Shown piece after piece: positions 22,270 to 33,971 of a stretch of DNA of 64,000 bases. Numbering within the stretch: the stretch's first letter is position 1; each line of letters begins with the position of its first letter. The notes beneath the pieces are model-generated. The model made no database searches and was not told the DNA's origin. It saw only the letters and a program-made list of their open reading frames with translations. Location of the stretch: contig NC_090768.1 of assembly GCF_036898095.1 (NCBI RefSeq), forward strand, positions 42,340,478 to 42,404,477, given 5' to 3'. Made by a program: the position numbers and the translations under genes. This DNA is from Palaemon carinicauda. Lineage: Eukaryota; Arthropoda; Malacostraca; Decapoda; Palaemonidae.

Positions 22270-25200
22270 AAAACTCCTGTTTTAACCTGCTTATTACCCC
22301 TCTTTTTCAAATGATCATATATTTAACTTTATATCAGGAATGTGGAGGGCTCTCACAAATTGGAAAGTATAGCCACTAGTGTAATTATGATCTTGAATTA
22401 TTTCCATGAATCTTCCTTTAATACATAGCTGTTTTTCCTTTGGAAGAGACAGCCTCAATTCCTAAATTTAAAGCAGAAAAAGTAAGCTCTACCTATCAGC
22501 TGTCATATGCAATGCTTTCCAGTTATGTGAGGCTGCCAACTAGATGGGTGAACACCTCGATTAGATTTATTTGAGGCTATATAGCCTAGCACTAGGGCCT
22601 CTGATGCCATTCAGTGTAAAATTGCAACTAGAGTAAAACCGTGAAGTTACACAATGAAGTAAAAGTTAAAAGAGGTTGGAACAATGCAAAGAGTATTAAG
22701 TAATGCCTATTGAAAAGGAACAAGTGGGTTGCCCCTCTGAATTTTTGAGGCAAGTAGTACAATGCAGGATCATTCCACCTCTGCCATGGCTAGAGATAGA
22801 ACCTGGAAGGTAGGTCTAGACTCAATCTGGTTAGAAGATGGAAAGGTATAGACATGTAAGGAAACCCCTACTGGCTGCAAGAGGTAATCTCTATGTTGCT
22901 CTCTCCTCTTCCTGGACTGAGCCTACAAGTAAGTATGGAAGCATGAAAGGCCCCGAGCCTAATCCCTTCTGGAGGAAGTAGTTGCTGGGAGTCCTGAACT
23001 AGCAATGAACCAGTTGGGCAATCTTCATCTCTGTGTCTTCAGGTGGTATCCTGATCAAAGGCAAAAGAATCTGGGCCTGAATATCCAAGGGGAAAGGCAA
23101 ATGCTAATAGACAAACTAGACCAAAAGGAGTGTTTCAGATCTGTACATCTGAATACACAGTGGCAGAACACTGGTCTAACAGTCCAGTTCAAAACCCCGT
23201 GGGGAGTGACAGTGCCTCACTCGGTTATTACTTTTTGGAACTGTGAGTTCCTAGGTTGTCTTACTTGCTCACACACCTAAATTAAGGACTCAGAAATCTG
23301 ATAATGGATTTAGGAACGTAAATTACAAGAAAACGATGGATCAGGTCGTGAGTGGTCCCATTCCACGTCTGGAGCTAATCACTGGCCACCATCAAACGAC
23401 TAAGAAAGGAATGACACTATCATTTCCCTGATAATCACCCCAGCTCAGTGCTCAGAAGCAACACCACTGTCTCCCTTCAAGCCTATCACTGGAAAAGGAA
23501 ACAAAAATATAAGTAAAATAGTTTTTGAGCAGCAAAATTAACACAAACATGCCACATTAATATGCTGTTCTCATATCACAATCAAAGTACATATTAACCA
23601 CTTATAAAATGAAATTGTTATCATAAGAAGTTAAGAAATGATAAAAAGATTCACAAAGTTCCATGCCCAATATAACAGTGACAAAGACATGCTAAACCAA
23701 CAAATGCCAAGGAAAATCTTTAGATAAGCAACTGGGGAAGTGAACACTTGTCACCAACACCTGCAAATACAGTTTCATGTTAACCTTCGACCCAACTATC
23801 TTGCACTTATAGATAACCCATACACTCAAAATAAATATTGGTTAGAATTTTGAACAATCATACCATAATAGAAAAAGTTAATAGCACATGGTGTCAGTTG
23901 TCCAAAAGACTCCGAATATAGTAAAGTACTCAGGTTGAGATGACATTTTCAATATTCTAATTTATCTTTTTTTTTAATTACTGGGAATATTATCGATACA
24001 ATTAACACAGCCACGCCTGAAATCCATGAACATATTTTAGAAAATAATTCTTCTATCAAGACATTAATAAAAACCAACCATGACAAGAGTATCCAAAATG
24101 TTATATTCATATCTGACTTTATGTGACCGGACATATGGAAACTGAGGGAAAATACCTCACAGGGACCAGAGAGGCTATTCAGCACCAAGGTGCAACTTTG
24201 GAAAGAAACCTGTCCTTACACTAAAGTTGAAAACTAAGAAGTTGGAAAGCAAGTGGGAACAGAGATAAAGTAGAAAGCTAGGTAATCGATCCAGCTAGGG
24301 GCAGAAGGGATGAGGCAAAGCCCCGTTACGAGTGCCTATAGCACACCATACCATGTACAGTGATGACGCTAACCACCTAGCCTTCCTTCGTGTGAGCATC
24401 ATTCCTAAAGATAGTCTCTTTTTTTCCAGTTAAAACTTTGATAGATGATAAAATAGGTATTAAAATAGTTTCAAATAAACTAAATACATTAAAAGTTCTA
24501 AATTCCAAACAATATATCAAGTATATAACATGTTTTTAAGTTTACATACAGTATCCCAAACATCTACACACTAAGTATTTCATCTCCACTTAAAACCAAC
24601 AAAGTAACAACTTCCTTCAACAGGTAGATTGGGTTACAATGAAAACAACAGTGACTCTGTACATGACAATTTAATATTTAACTTTTCATAGAAAAGATAC
24701 AGCACTGTGCTAAGAATTGATTTTTCATAAAATTTAAAAATCTATATTCACTAAATAGCACCTGTACAAGAACATATTGTACTCACTTCAACAGCAACAC
24801 AATGCATATTAAAATTGAAAGGTATCTTAATAACAGTATTAAATATATATTCATAAATTGACTGACTAGTATTTGGGAGACTAAATTCAGTATCATTTGT
24901 CCCAACACTAGTTAACACACAATGAACTCCATTTCAGACAAAAAAAAAAAAAAAATAAATAAAAGCGTCTCAAGGAAGCAACATCTACATACGTACAATA
25001 TCTGTAGCATCATATAGTCGTCTTTCCTTTTTTGGCTGTTTAGGTTAAAAAAGAACCCTCATCCATCTCTCATTCTGGTGACTTTGGTCTCAAATCAAAG
25101 CTAAATTCTTACAAGTTTTATCTCCAAAAACATTAGTTTTAGCTGCCTTAATATTTTGATATGGTGCAAAGCACCTGGAAATTAAGTTAAACCCTTCACA

Positions 25201-25285
25201 TTTTTGTTACTTTTATCACCTATTATTTTACTCTCAACATGTTCATTTGGACATTAATATGATCACCAAAATATAAAAAATTTTT
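22270..25285. other. Intergenic, no supported feature
   Basis: Only short, unsupported frames (for example 23005-23280 and 23949-24188). Composition resembles old repeat sequence. A poly-A run lies at about 24940-24955. I see no exon with splice signals and protein-like composition. Confidence 0.4.
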
Positions 25286-25289
25286 TAAT

Positions 25290-27825
25290 TAACTTTTATT
25301 TTCCTTAACAATACAAATCCGAGTCCTTTATTAGGGGTATGCTTTCAGCGTAGCTGGATACGGCTATTAAAACTTTTAATGAGGTGGCAGTAGTTACTGC
25401 TGGGTGGCAGGGATGTCTCACCCACCAGACAGGCCACCAAGCCCTCACTTTGACATGCAGAGTTGTTAAGGCAGTAAGTATAACTTATAGGACTAAAGTT
25501 TGTATACTGTAGTTAAGAGAAATAAGTATGACTAAAAATTTTAAATTTGTTTTCACACGATTTCAAACTTTCATCCTTTAGTAAGAGACTTGTCCATAGA
25601 AGAAGGAAGTTCCTATATCCAAACCAGCTGGTTTACTATTCCAACAACTGTCCAAGCACTAAGGTAATATACAGGAGCGAAAGTGACGACTCCTGTCAAT
25701 CTCTTAATGATCTGGTCATGAATATGAGACAGGTGTTAGGCTAGCTCACAACAATGAACTGGTAGATGATTAAGAAAAACTCCCACCTACACAGGGAGAT
25801 CCCGAAGAACATTCAGAGCAGTCCTGATCTCACTATCTCTTGATACCTGTCAGAAGAGGACAGCATTCTTTTATCCTGATCAAGGGTACAAGAGCTGTAC
25901 GAGATCGAGTGCTGGTAAGAGGAATGTGAACACCTGTATCACGTACCATACAGAGCTGAGTACTTTTCCATAGCATACATGGGAAGAGATTATTGGAGAC
26001 ACAGGTACGCTGATCGGGCATCTTGGACATCTAATCGGGCAACAAGTAGCACTTCATCAAGGGCACTGCATTTGGTACAAGACTGAACACAGGTACAAAA
26101 ACAGTAGTGTACATGCTCTTCTCGTAAGAAACAGAGCACAAGTAGCAGGTGTGTGAGCACCTGTACCGCTCACCGATACTTAAACAAGGTCTGAACTTAT
26201 TGGTGCGCTACATGCGCATACCAATGTTAGTTTCCGAAGGGATATTTCAGGGCACGCATTGCTTCTCTCTCTTTTTCTCTCAAAAGCAAGAGATTATCCA
26301 AGAAGGAGAAAGAAGGGTGGGGTATTTTATTCCTACTGGTAGTATATGTACTTGTTCTCATGAGAAAAGTGCATAGGTAGCAGGTGTGTGAGCACCTGTA
26401 TGGAAGATAGATACCTATCCGTTGGTCTTCCTGGACATCTTCCTTGTTGTCTGGTCTCAGAACATGGTAGGATCTCATAAAGAATATTGTGTGAGAGTAG
26501 TGATCTGGCATGTGTCGTGCATTCACTCTTAACGAAGCGATGCGGGGGGGATCTAGCATGTAGGGATACAGCATGTGGTGTGTTCCTAGGACTAATGTGG
26601 GGATCCAGTGCATGGTACATTATTGAGACTGTATTTGTGAGGATCCCATGCAAGGTGATCTAGTAAAGCCTTCAGGTATGTATAGTGCGCGTTGGTGAAC
26701 ATAGAACTCATAAGTTTATGGCCTTACTAGAAGGCAAAGGTGTGCTCTCTCAAGAAGGTAGCACAAAAAGGTGGGGAGCACGTGTGAACAGGAGAGTTCT
26801 CATAGGCATGCACACAGGAAAGCGATTGTGAGTGCACACACAGGAGAACACTTGTGACAGAGGAAACAAGAGACTGCAAGCACAGGATACGGTGCATAAA
26901 CAGGCGAGGGAGTGTGCACAAGAGAGCTCTCGTGGACAAAACAGGTGAGAGCACCCTCCTGTATAAGACCTTACACAGGAGTTTTCTGCATTGAGAAGTC
27001 GTCCTCCTCTTTATCTTATGTGAAGGAAATCAAGGGGACTCTTGGAGCAGCACCGTCTTTCCCACAGAGAGAGAAACGTTAGGAGATATGTGTGCGCAAC
27101 TCCTATCCATAAGTCTGGATTTATTCATCCACAAAGGGGAAAAGAGGGGTGGAGCTGAACTTCTATGGCAACTGGCTGTATGATGACATGACAGTGAAGC
27201 AGAAGTGGAGGAATTTGAAGATTCTCAAGTGTCGTTCAGACCGATAACGACACTCCAGCAGGGAGGAGATCACGGGAACTTCACAAAGAGATGGCACAAC
27301 CAGATGATACATTCTTAGTGCATCTTTAGGAATGGAAAGACACTGAAAGACGAAGGGCACTACAATACTTCACACTCGTCATCCGTCAAATCTTCTTCCT
27401 CCAAAGGTACACATCAATGTCTAAGGATATCCAACTTTCAGAATATATTTTCATCATTGTCACCAGGACAGACAAGCAAGGAATTAAACACCAAACAGAA
27501 ATGCTGTCTAACAAGAACAAGAATATGGATATCAATAGGTTTGTAAAAATACCTGTCACACAGCTACAATTATCAGAAAGCACCTAGAAATCTAAATATT
27601 CCTCACTGACAATGATCTGCAAACAATTATCTAAAAGAAAAAGCAAAAGTTTAAAGCAGCCACCTGAGGTCGCCAGATGTACATCTGTAATATCAGCCAG
27701 ATGAAAACCTAGCAGTAACTACCGGCAACTCATTAATGTTTTAACTACCGTATCCAACATCACTGAATTCATACTCCTATTAAAAAACAAAGGTTTGTAT
27801 TCGTGCAGGAACAAAATGCATTATG
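25290..27825 (-). mobile_element. DIRS-III element, degenerate but with both ends
   Basis: The left terminal repeat starts about 25305 (ACAATACAAATCCGAGTCC). An internal complementary region at about 25495-25590 pairs with both tips. Then comes a short minus-strand segment (about 25600-25760) that reads like the C-terminal end of a tyrosine recombinase and matches 1400-1560. The interior is degraded, with no reverse transcriptase visible. The right part (26997-27590) and the 5' terminal repeat (27655-27825, tip GGTTTGTATTCGTGCAGG) align with 40530-41440. At about 2.5 kb it is an internally deleted copy. Confidence 0.6.
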
Positions 27826-27829
27826 CTTA

Positions 27830-29225
27830 ATAAAAATTTGAATTCTCTCTCTTTTAACATTTATTTAAAATTACAGTCTCTGTAATCTGTAATAATTAAG
27901 CTTATAACTAGAAGAAATCCCTCCTCTGACCACAGGTAACAATGCATATACAGAAAGGGTGAAAGAAATCAATAAAAAAAAACTTTGACAGAAATGCTGC
28001 ATAAGTGTAAATTTGAATGCCCTTTCCCAGGGTACTTTCAACACCATGCTCAGGTACATACTTTTAGATTGTGTCTTTAAAGTTCCTAGCTTTAACTGTG
28101 TCTTGGATCTCCTGGCACACACCCTCAACAGATATAATCATTAATCTACTTCTATGTTCCCACGTCTTAATGATTAAATAACCCTATGGAAGCTACTCCT
28201 AGAATATTGTTAACATACAGTATACTGTATATGCGGTCAAACCTTACCATTCATGGGAAGACCCTGGAATTCTATGAAGCAATATTTATGGGTATCTATT
28301 CACAATTATATAACTGAAATACAATATAAAATTGAAAAAAAGAAACATGACATTCCTATGCATGGATTTGAAAATTTACTTATACTGTATAACTATATAA
28401 GACTTGATTTACTCTCCATTGTTATATAACCAAGTATGCTGTGCTGTCTTGGTCCTATCTAACTCGATGCTTTTGTGTCATTTCCGCTAATGCGCATTCA
28501 CACTTGGATAAATGTGAATGCACTATAACTTTCAAAGGCAAAAAAGGATTCATTTATAGTACCAAATACAACACAGCATACTCAAGTTATAAAACAAGAG
28601 AGAGTAAGTTGAGACTGATACTGTTATACGAGTGAAATTTCAAGCCCTTGTGTAACATTAGCATTTTGTAATTTTTATTCAGTTTTTATAACTGTGAAGG
28701 CTTCCTAGATTTGGTTTTCATTTACTTTGAACACTATTACGTTTGTCTTTTCTCTCATGGATGAGGTAAGTTTTTTCCAGTCATAAAAAAATAGGGGATC
28801 TGGGAGTGATATTAAGGGTGCAGGAATTGTTCCCTGTTTTTTAACATTCTCTGGTAACTGTTACCTAACCCACCGTAACTAGATAGGTCTGATTATATTC
28901 AATTCTAGTTTCACCTCTGTGAACCATATTTTCCACATACCTGTACAAATGTTTTATTATTTAGAAGTTTGCTTCTCAAGTTTAGGAGACAGCCTTTTAG
29001 CTTGCTCAGCAATGCACACCAATATGCACCAAGCCTTTAGTTATACTTCTTATAATTGTACCTGTTGGTGTTGCACTTAAAACAAAAAATACAATTAAGT
29101 ACTACATCAGCGTGCATACTTTTGCATAATGGCTAAGTCCTTGCTCTTTGTCAGGCTACCCTACTAGTACTAAGGCTATATCATAGTAAGATAGTACAGT
29201 AATCAAATAGGATGCTACAAATGGA
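27830..29225. other. Intergenic, includes likely 3' UTR of the zinc-finger gene
   Basis: No coding sequence recognised. On the minus strand an AATAAA at 28953-28958 lies about 270 nt beyond the zinc-finger stop codon and is the likeliest poly(A) signal. Confidence 0.45.
28953..28958 (-). terminator. Candidate polyadenylation signal of the zinc-finger gene
   Basis: AATAAA on the minus strand (TTTATT on plus), about 270 nt after the stop at 29231. Assigned by position only. Confidence 0.4.
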
Positions 29226-29230
29226 TTGTT

Positions 29231-30838
29231 TTAATTATTCTCTTCAACTTCAAAGACAACAACATAATCATCATTGGTTTCCTGTTGATAACATGTCACC
29301 AAGTGAGTTTTAAGGTCCTCTACATCAATAAACACTGATGAGCATTGGCCACATATGTATTTTGTTTCTTCATCATTAGATGCAGTTAACCTTGCACCAG
29401 TATGTGGGTTAAATGATGTCCGATCAATGTCCTGAGTTTGTGCAATTTGTAAGTTTTCAGTATTTATTGTATCTGCTATGGGGTCAGCAATGGAAGGTGG
29501 AACTTCAACTTCCTTTCCATCCCTTGGTACCTGCAGTATCTGATTATAAGATTTTCTTTCTGCCTTGACAAAGTCACTTACAGACTCTTCACCATTGTCA
29601 TGCTTTTCCATAGTCTTCACATTGCCTATGTTATCTCCGGCTAATCTGCCTAATGGTGCATACTCACTTGCACATAAGGCACTTTCAACTGGCACTGTGC
29701 TCAAATTTCTTTGGTTAAAATGAGTTTTAATGTGAGATGCTAACGTACTGCGCCTAAAAAACATTCGACCACATACAAGGCACTTACGATTCCAATGTTC
29801 AGCAAAAGACTGACCAACTTTAATTTTGTGTTCTGATAGCAAATGACTCTTTAGATCATGCAAAGAAGCGCTTGGAACTAGACATATCATGCAGTCATAT
29901 GGTTTGTCTTTAGAATGAGTTTTCATATGAGACTGTAAATTGGAATAAACTTTGAACTTTTTCTGACACACAAGACAAATGTGAGTTCCTTCTGGATTAT
30001 GTGATTGCATGTGACGTCGTAAATCCTTGGGTATTTGGAAGACTTTGCTACAAACTGGACATGGAAACTTTTGGTCACCTATCTTATGTTTTCTCAATGA
30101 ATGTCCAAGAAGAAACTGTTTTGTTTTAAATGTCTTGTCACACAGAGGACACTTGAAGTTTTGTGTGCTGTGAGTCTGACTTATGTGGTTACCGAGTGCC
30201 ACTTTGCTACTCAGCTTCTCATTACACAAATGACATGTAAACGGCCACCCATCATTGGTACAATCTTCATAACCCTTTGAGTGAAGTAACAAGTGATTGT
30301 CCAAACTTGCCTGGGTCTTGTAGCAAGCCCCACATTCCTGACAAACAAATGCATTGCCAGTGCAGTCTCGGTCCTGCATCATGGAATCCTTTGAATGGAT
30401 TGTCTTTCCATCTGAACAAAAGTTCACACCTGTTGTTTCCTCATGGAATACAAGCATGTGTCTCTTAAGTGCATTCTTTCTTTTAAATCTTTTGTTACAT
30501 TTCTGACAACAATAAGGTTGCTTGTTTGAATGTCTAACTTCATGCTCTATTAAATGAGCTTTGTGAGGAAATACCTTCGAGCATATTTGACATTTGTGAA
30601 GTCGAATAACCTTTTTGTTTTTACTTACTGCATCACTACCTCCCAGAGAATCAACAATGGCTAAACTAAGTTGCTCATTACATTCATTCCCTTCCTCACC
30701 TTCCAATTCATTCCTTACTTCTTCTATAACCTCAAAGTTGCAACTACTTTTTATTTCATCTGCCTTCCGTTGGAGGCTGCATCTCTCTCCAAACTGACCT
30801 ATTATCTGTTGGGGTCTTTCATTTTTTCTACCATCCAT
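29231..30838 (-). CDS. C2H2 zinc-finger array, C-terminal part of the split ZAD gene
   Basis: 535 codons. Residues 81 to about 515 carry ten zinc fingers: nine C2H2 and a last one ending H..C (CCHC type). Examples begin HKCQICSKVF, YCCQKCNKRF, FKCPLCDKTF and HICLVCQKKF. Fingers five to seven have near-standard short linkers and are likely to contact DNA. An acidic tail (VVFEVEENN) closes the protein. The frame overlaps the end of the upstream ZAD frame by 37 bp in a different phase. One additional base in the T9 run at 30863-30871 would read straight through from that frame with no stop. The ATG at 30838 is therefore probably an internal methionine, not the start. The product would be a sequence-specific nuclear DNA-binding regulator; the target is unknown. 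Confidence 0.85.
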   Translation of the reverse strand: MDGRKNERPQQIIGQFGERCSLQRKADEIKSSCNFEVIEEVRNELEGEEGNECNEQLSLAIVDSLGGSDAVSKNKKVIRLHKCQICSKVFPHKAHLIEHEVRHSNKQPYCCQKCNKRFKRKNALKRHMLVFHEETTGVNFCSDGKTIHSKDSMMQDRDCTGNAFVCQECGACYKTQASLDNHLLLHSKGYEDCTNDGWPFTCHLCNEKLSSKVALGNHISQTHSTQNFKCPLCDKTFKTKQFLLGHSLRKHKIGDQKFPCPVCSKVFQIPKDLRRHMQSHNPEGTHICLVCQKKFKVYSNLQSHMKTHSKDKPYDCMICLVPSASLHDLKSHLLSEHKIKVGQSFAEHWNRKCLVCGRMFFRRSTLASHIKTHFNQRNLSTVPVESALCASEYAPLGRLAGDNIGNVKTMEKHDNGEESVSDFVKAERKSYNQILQVPRDGKEVEVPPSIADPIADTINTENLQIAQTQDIDRTSFNPHTGARLTASNDEETKYICGQCSSVFIDVEDLKTHLVTCYQQETNDDYVVVFEVEENN

Positions 30839-32826
30839 AAAGGGGCCTGTGATACATTGAAGTTTTTTTTTACTTCTATTTCTGCTGTTTCTTTTGAGTT
30901 CATGCTAAGAAAACTGCACTTCATTGGTCTTTCCAGCTGTTCCTCACCGTTATTTTCTGGATAATTAATGTTAACCTCAGAAGAACTTATGATCTTTGGT
31001 GTAATAGCATGGTAATTCTTAACATGTTCATCCAAAGACTTTAGCGAAGTCAATTGCTTACTACAGCTTGAACAAGTGAATTTACATTTAGTAGGACTAA
31101 CCTCATCTTTCAGAGGCCCGGAAGTTAAAGTCTCTTTTATTCCTTGTTTAACAAATATTTCACATTTAGTAGGACTAACCTCATCTTTCAGAGGCCCGGA
31201 AGTTAAAGTCTCTTTCATTCCTTGTTTAACAAATATTTCTGGTACACTTCTAGAGTCCACACTAATAAAATCATAATTCACATTTTTTTCAGCCTGCATT
31301 TCAGTGCTGCTGATATATTCAGGTGTATCCTTCTGAAGGCCACAGTAAGCTTCCTTCAAATGGTCATCATGAAGTTTTTTTGACCTGAACTCCAAATTAC
31401 AACAATTACACTTTAATACAACTTTACAAGTTTCCACTCCTGATTCTTTCATGGTGCTTTTAATTTTGACAACATTCACAGTTGCATCGCTTGAAACTAA
31501 ACTTTTTTCATCAAACTGGAAAGATACTTCATCTACGGTGTCTGGCGAGCAAACGCTTCCATGATCATCGTTAATTACTGTAACCTCCACTTGTTCTGCG
31601 TTTAATTCAGCAGCAAGAACATGACTTGATCCTGATGCTACATTGGAAACTGGCGATTCTCTAACAGCACCAGAGGCATCATTCAGACGATGAAAATGTT
31701 CATGTAATACGAGCGCTGGCTGTGATATACATGTAAAGTCACAACCAGGTTCTGCACATTTTAAATCTTTCTGTTTTAGGTGAATTACTTCCAAATGTTT
31801 CTCAAGTCTGATGTAAGATGTAAAAAAAATATTACAGATATTACATCTCAACTGGTTTTTATATGATATGCACCCATGGATACGAGACAGAGAAGGTATA
31901 TAAAAACGGTAACAAAACGGGCACCCATATTTCAAACTGGATGCACTTTGTAATCCAGGTACATTATCACCTTCACTGCTCTTCATCAGTTTAGCAATAT
32001 TAGGTTTCCTGCCTCTTCTTCTGGGTTTTATGTCTCCTGGATGAAAGGATTCTTCTAAAGGACCTTGGTTTCCTGTCTCTGCTTCAAGAGCACTAGTTTC
32101 TCCGTGGACATCTCCCCATCGTATGACCAGTCCTTCTTCCCTCCTCCTTTGAATCCTTTTACTTACCCTAACGCCCAAGGCATTGTCTAAATCGAGATCA
32201 TTGGTGTCTAATCCAACATCTGTATCTTCCATTTGCTCATTTTCACTGGTTTCACTTTTCTCACCTGACATATTTGTTTCTTTTCTTTTTCTCCCTCTAC
32301 TCCTTATAATAGGGTTTGATTTCCTCATGGCACGAAAAGCAGCAAGTATCCCTCGTTTTTCATCTAGTCTTTTTTTCTCTTTACAAACCGTTACAACATT
32401 ATTACTAGAATCACACGTACTGTCACTTATCTTAGGATTATCCCGCTTTGTGAAGAACATTCTTATGGTTTCACCTATCAGGAATACCTGCTTTTCATGG
32501 TAATCAAAGTCCCTAAGAAGGCCTTCACACCTTCTGCATATGAAAATTGAAGAGTCATTTTCAACTTTTTTATAAAGGTATTCTGAAGTATATTCCCCTT
32601 GTGAACTGATTGAGAGACTACCTGCCGCATTGGGTAGCACTTCTCTCTCACTTTCACCATTCTCACTGATGTCTTCATCCCTTACTCCACTGAAAATTGC
32701 TTTCAATAAAGTTTCCTTGAAAGTATCCTCATATGGTTTATTGTTGATCCTAGTCTGAGTTGCATCAGTTTCTGCACTTCGACGTTTATCACTACATATG
32801 TAGCAAAGACCACTTGTATTTTCCAT
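30802..32826 (-). CDS. ZAD and AT-hook zinc-finger protein, N-terminal part
   Basis: 674 codons. Residues 8-11 (CxxC) and 97-100 (CxxC) with the surrounding hydrophobic pattern form a ZAD zinc-finger-associated domain, an arthropod dimerisation module. An AT-hook-like RRRGRKP lies at about 269-275. Irregular fingers follow at about 302-318, 328-349, 356-379, 472-495 and 583-606. A 26-residue tandem duplication occupies about 530-581. A splice acceptor (TTTTGCAG) ends at 32834, just upstream of the ATG, so a 5' untranslated exon is likely. The frame ends at 30802 shortly after a T9 run and overlaps the downstream finger array. The two frames are most likely one gene of about 1,200 residues broken by a homopolymer indel, either real or an assembly error. 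Confidence 0.88.
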   Translation of the reverse strand: MENTSGLCYICSDKRRSAETDATQTRINNKPYEDTFKETLLKAIFSGVRDEDISENGESEREVLPNAAGSLSISSQGEYTSEYLYKKVENDSSIFICRRCEGLLRDFDYHEKQVFLIGETIRMFFTKRDNPKISDSTCDSSNNVVTVCKEKKRLDEKRGILAAFRAMRKSNPIIRSRGRKRKETNMSGEKSETSENEQMEDTDVGLDTNDLDLDNALGVRVSKRIQRRREEGLVIRWGDVHGETSALEAETGNQGPLEESFHPGDIKPRRRGRKPNIAKLMKSSEGDNVPGLQSASSLKYGCPFCYRFYIPSLSRIHGCISYKNQLRCNICNIFFTSYIRLEKHLEVIHLKQKDLKCAEPGCDFTCISQPALVLHEHFHRLNDASGAVRESPVSNVASGSSHVLAAELNAEQVEVTVINDDHGSVCSPDTVDEVSFQFDEKSLVSSDATVNVVKIKSTMKESGVETCKVVLKCNCCNLEFRSKKLHDDHLKEAYCGLQKDTPEYISSTEMQAEKNVNYDFISVDSRSVPEIFVKQGMKETLTSGPLKDEVSPTKCEIFVKQGIKETLTSGPLKDEVSPTKCKFTCSSCSKQLTSLKSLDEHVKNYHAITPKIISSSEVNINYPENNGEEQLERPMKCSFLSMNSKETAEIEVKKNFNVSQAPLWMVEKMKDPNR
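31085..31240. repeat. 78-bp in-frame tandem duplication inside the zinc-finger gene
   Basis: Two adjacent 78-bp units, starting at 31085 and 31163, differ by only a couple of bases. They encode two copies of a 26-residue segment (EIFVKQG.KETLTSGPLKDE...). Being in frame and almost identical, it is a recent duplication tolerated by the protein. Confidence 0.95.
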
Positions 32827-33180
32827 TGTAAATCTGCAAAAATGAAAATTTCAAAGGCTAAGAATTATTTAAGATCAAAAGGATTGCATGCAGTATGTTA
32901 AAATGCTAAAATGTAACCAATTCTATATGTCAATAAATCATACATAAAGAAAATAGATGTCTCCTTTTCATGACTATAATATAACTGAATTTATAATAAT
33001 TTTGAACCACAGACACAGGTAGAAAACGCTTTAATACAGCACAATGACATTAATGTCAAATCTACATACCATGTCATAACTAATAATTTATTTGATCCTT
33101 AAATGTATAAAACTAAGGTATAAAATAAATCTCAACAATTTACATAAAATGAAGTTTTTATAAAACAAAGTTTTAAGAAT

Positions 33181-33220
33181 ACTTACCTGGCAGTTATATA
33201 TATATAACTGCCAGGTAAGT
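33181..33220. repeat. Perfect 40-bp palindrome containing splice-donor-like ends
   Basis: The sequence from 33181 to 33200 is the exact reverse complement of 33201-33220. The outer ends read ACTTACCTGG and CCAGGTAAGT, and the centre is (TA)n. With interruptions the symmetry extends several more bases on both sides. Its form (ACTTACC.GG then TATATA) is very like the left tip of the DIRS-I element that starts 33 bp downstream, so it may be two fused tips of a related family. Confidence 0.9.
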
Positions 33221-33483
33221 TCTATTCGTAAAAATTGAAGTTCAATAAAAATATGATATTTTAATTATAAAATAAATTTTTGAATATACTTACCCGGTGA
33301 ATATATAATAGCTGCTGCTCCGGTGGCTCGACAGAAAAACACAAAAACTCGCGAGCGATCGCTATGAAGGTTGCGGGTGTGCCCACCAGCGCCAACTATC
33401 GGCCAGATACCGCATATACATGTAAACAGCTCCAATTCTTCTCATCCCGCTGGGTCTCTATCGGGGAGGAAGGGGGGGCCTTT

Positions 33484-33583
33484 AATTTATATATTCACCG
33501 GGTAAGTATATTCAAAAATTTATTTTATAATTAAAATATCATTTTTAAATATTTAACTTAGCCGGTGAATATATAATAGCTGA
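33484..33583. repeat. Internal complementary region (ICR) of DIRS-I copy A
   Basis: 33492-33541 is the reverse complement of the left tip (33253-33306). 33542-33583 is the reverse complement of the right tip (about 39765-39806). Joined, they reproduce the junction expected in a circularised element. On the plus strand the 60 nt at 33502-33561 start with GTAAGT and end with TTAG. Confidence 0.9.
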
Positions 33584-33971
33584 TTCACACCCATGGTGGT
33601 GGGTAGAGAACAGAAATAATTAAGTTTACAGCGTATATGCTTAGAGTTTTTGAGAGTTATATCATAACAAAACCCAAATATATATAGGTACCTGGTAAGG
33701 AAGTTGACTTAGACAATTACTCTGCCTTGTTAGTCTGTCTTCCTCACGAAGCCCAGCGATCCTCTTAGGATGCTGAAAGACTCCCAGGAGCTGAAGTATC
33801 AAGGGCTGCAACCCATACAACAGGACCTCATCAAACCCCTAATCTGGGCGCTCTCAAGAAATGACATTTGACCACCCGCCAAATCAAAAAGGATGCGAAA
33901 GGCTTCTTAGCCTTCCGTACAACCCAATTAAAAAAAAAACATTTCAAGAGCAGATTAAAAGGATATTGGAA

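Noticed and set aside
23949..24188. Hydrophobic minus-strand frame
   Set aside because: Short, unsupported, and in repeat-like sequence.
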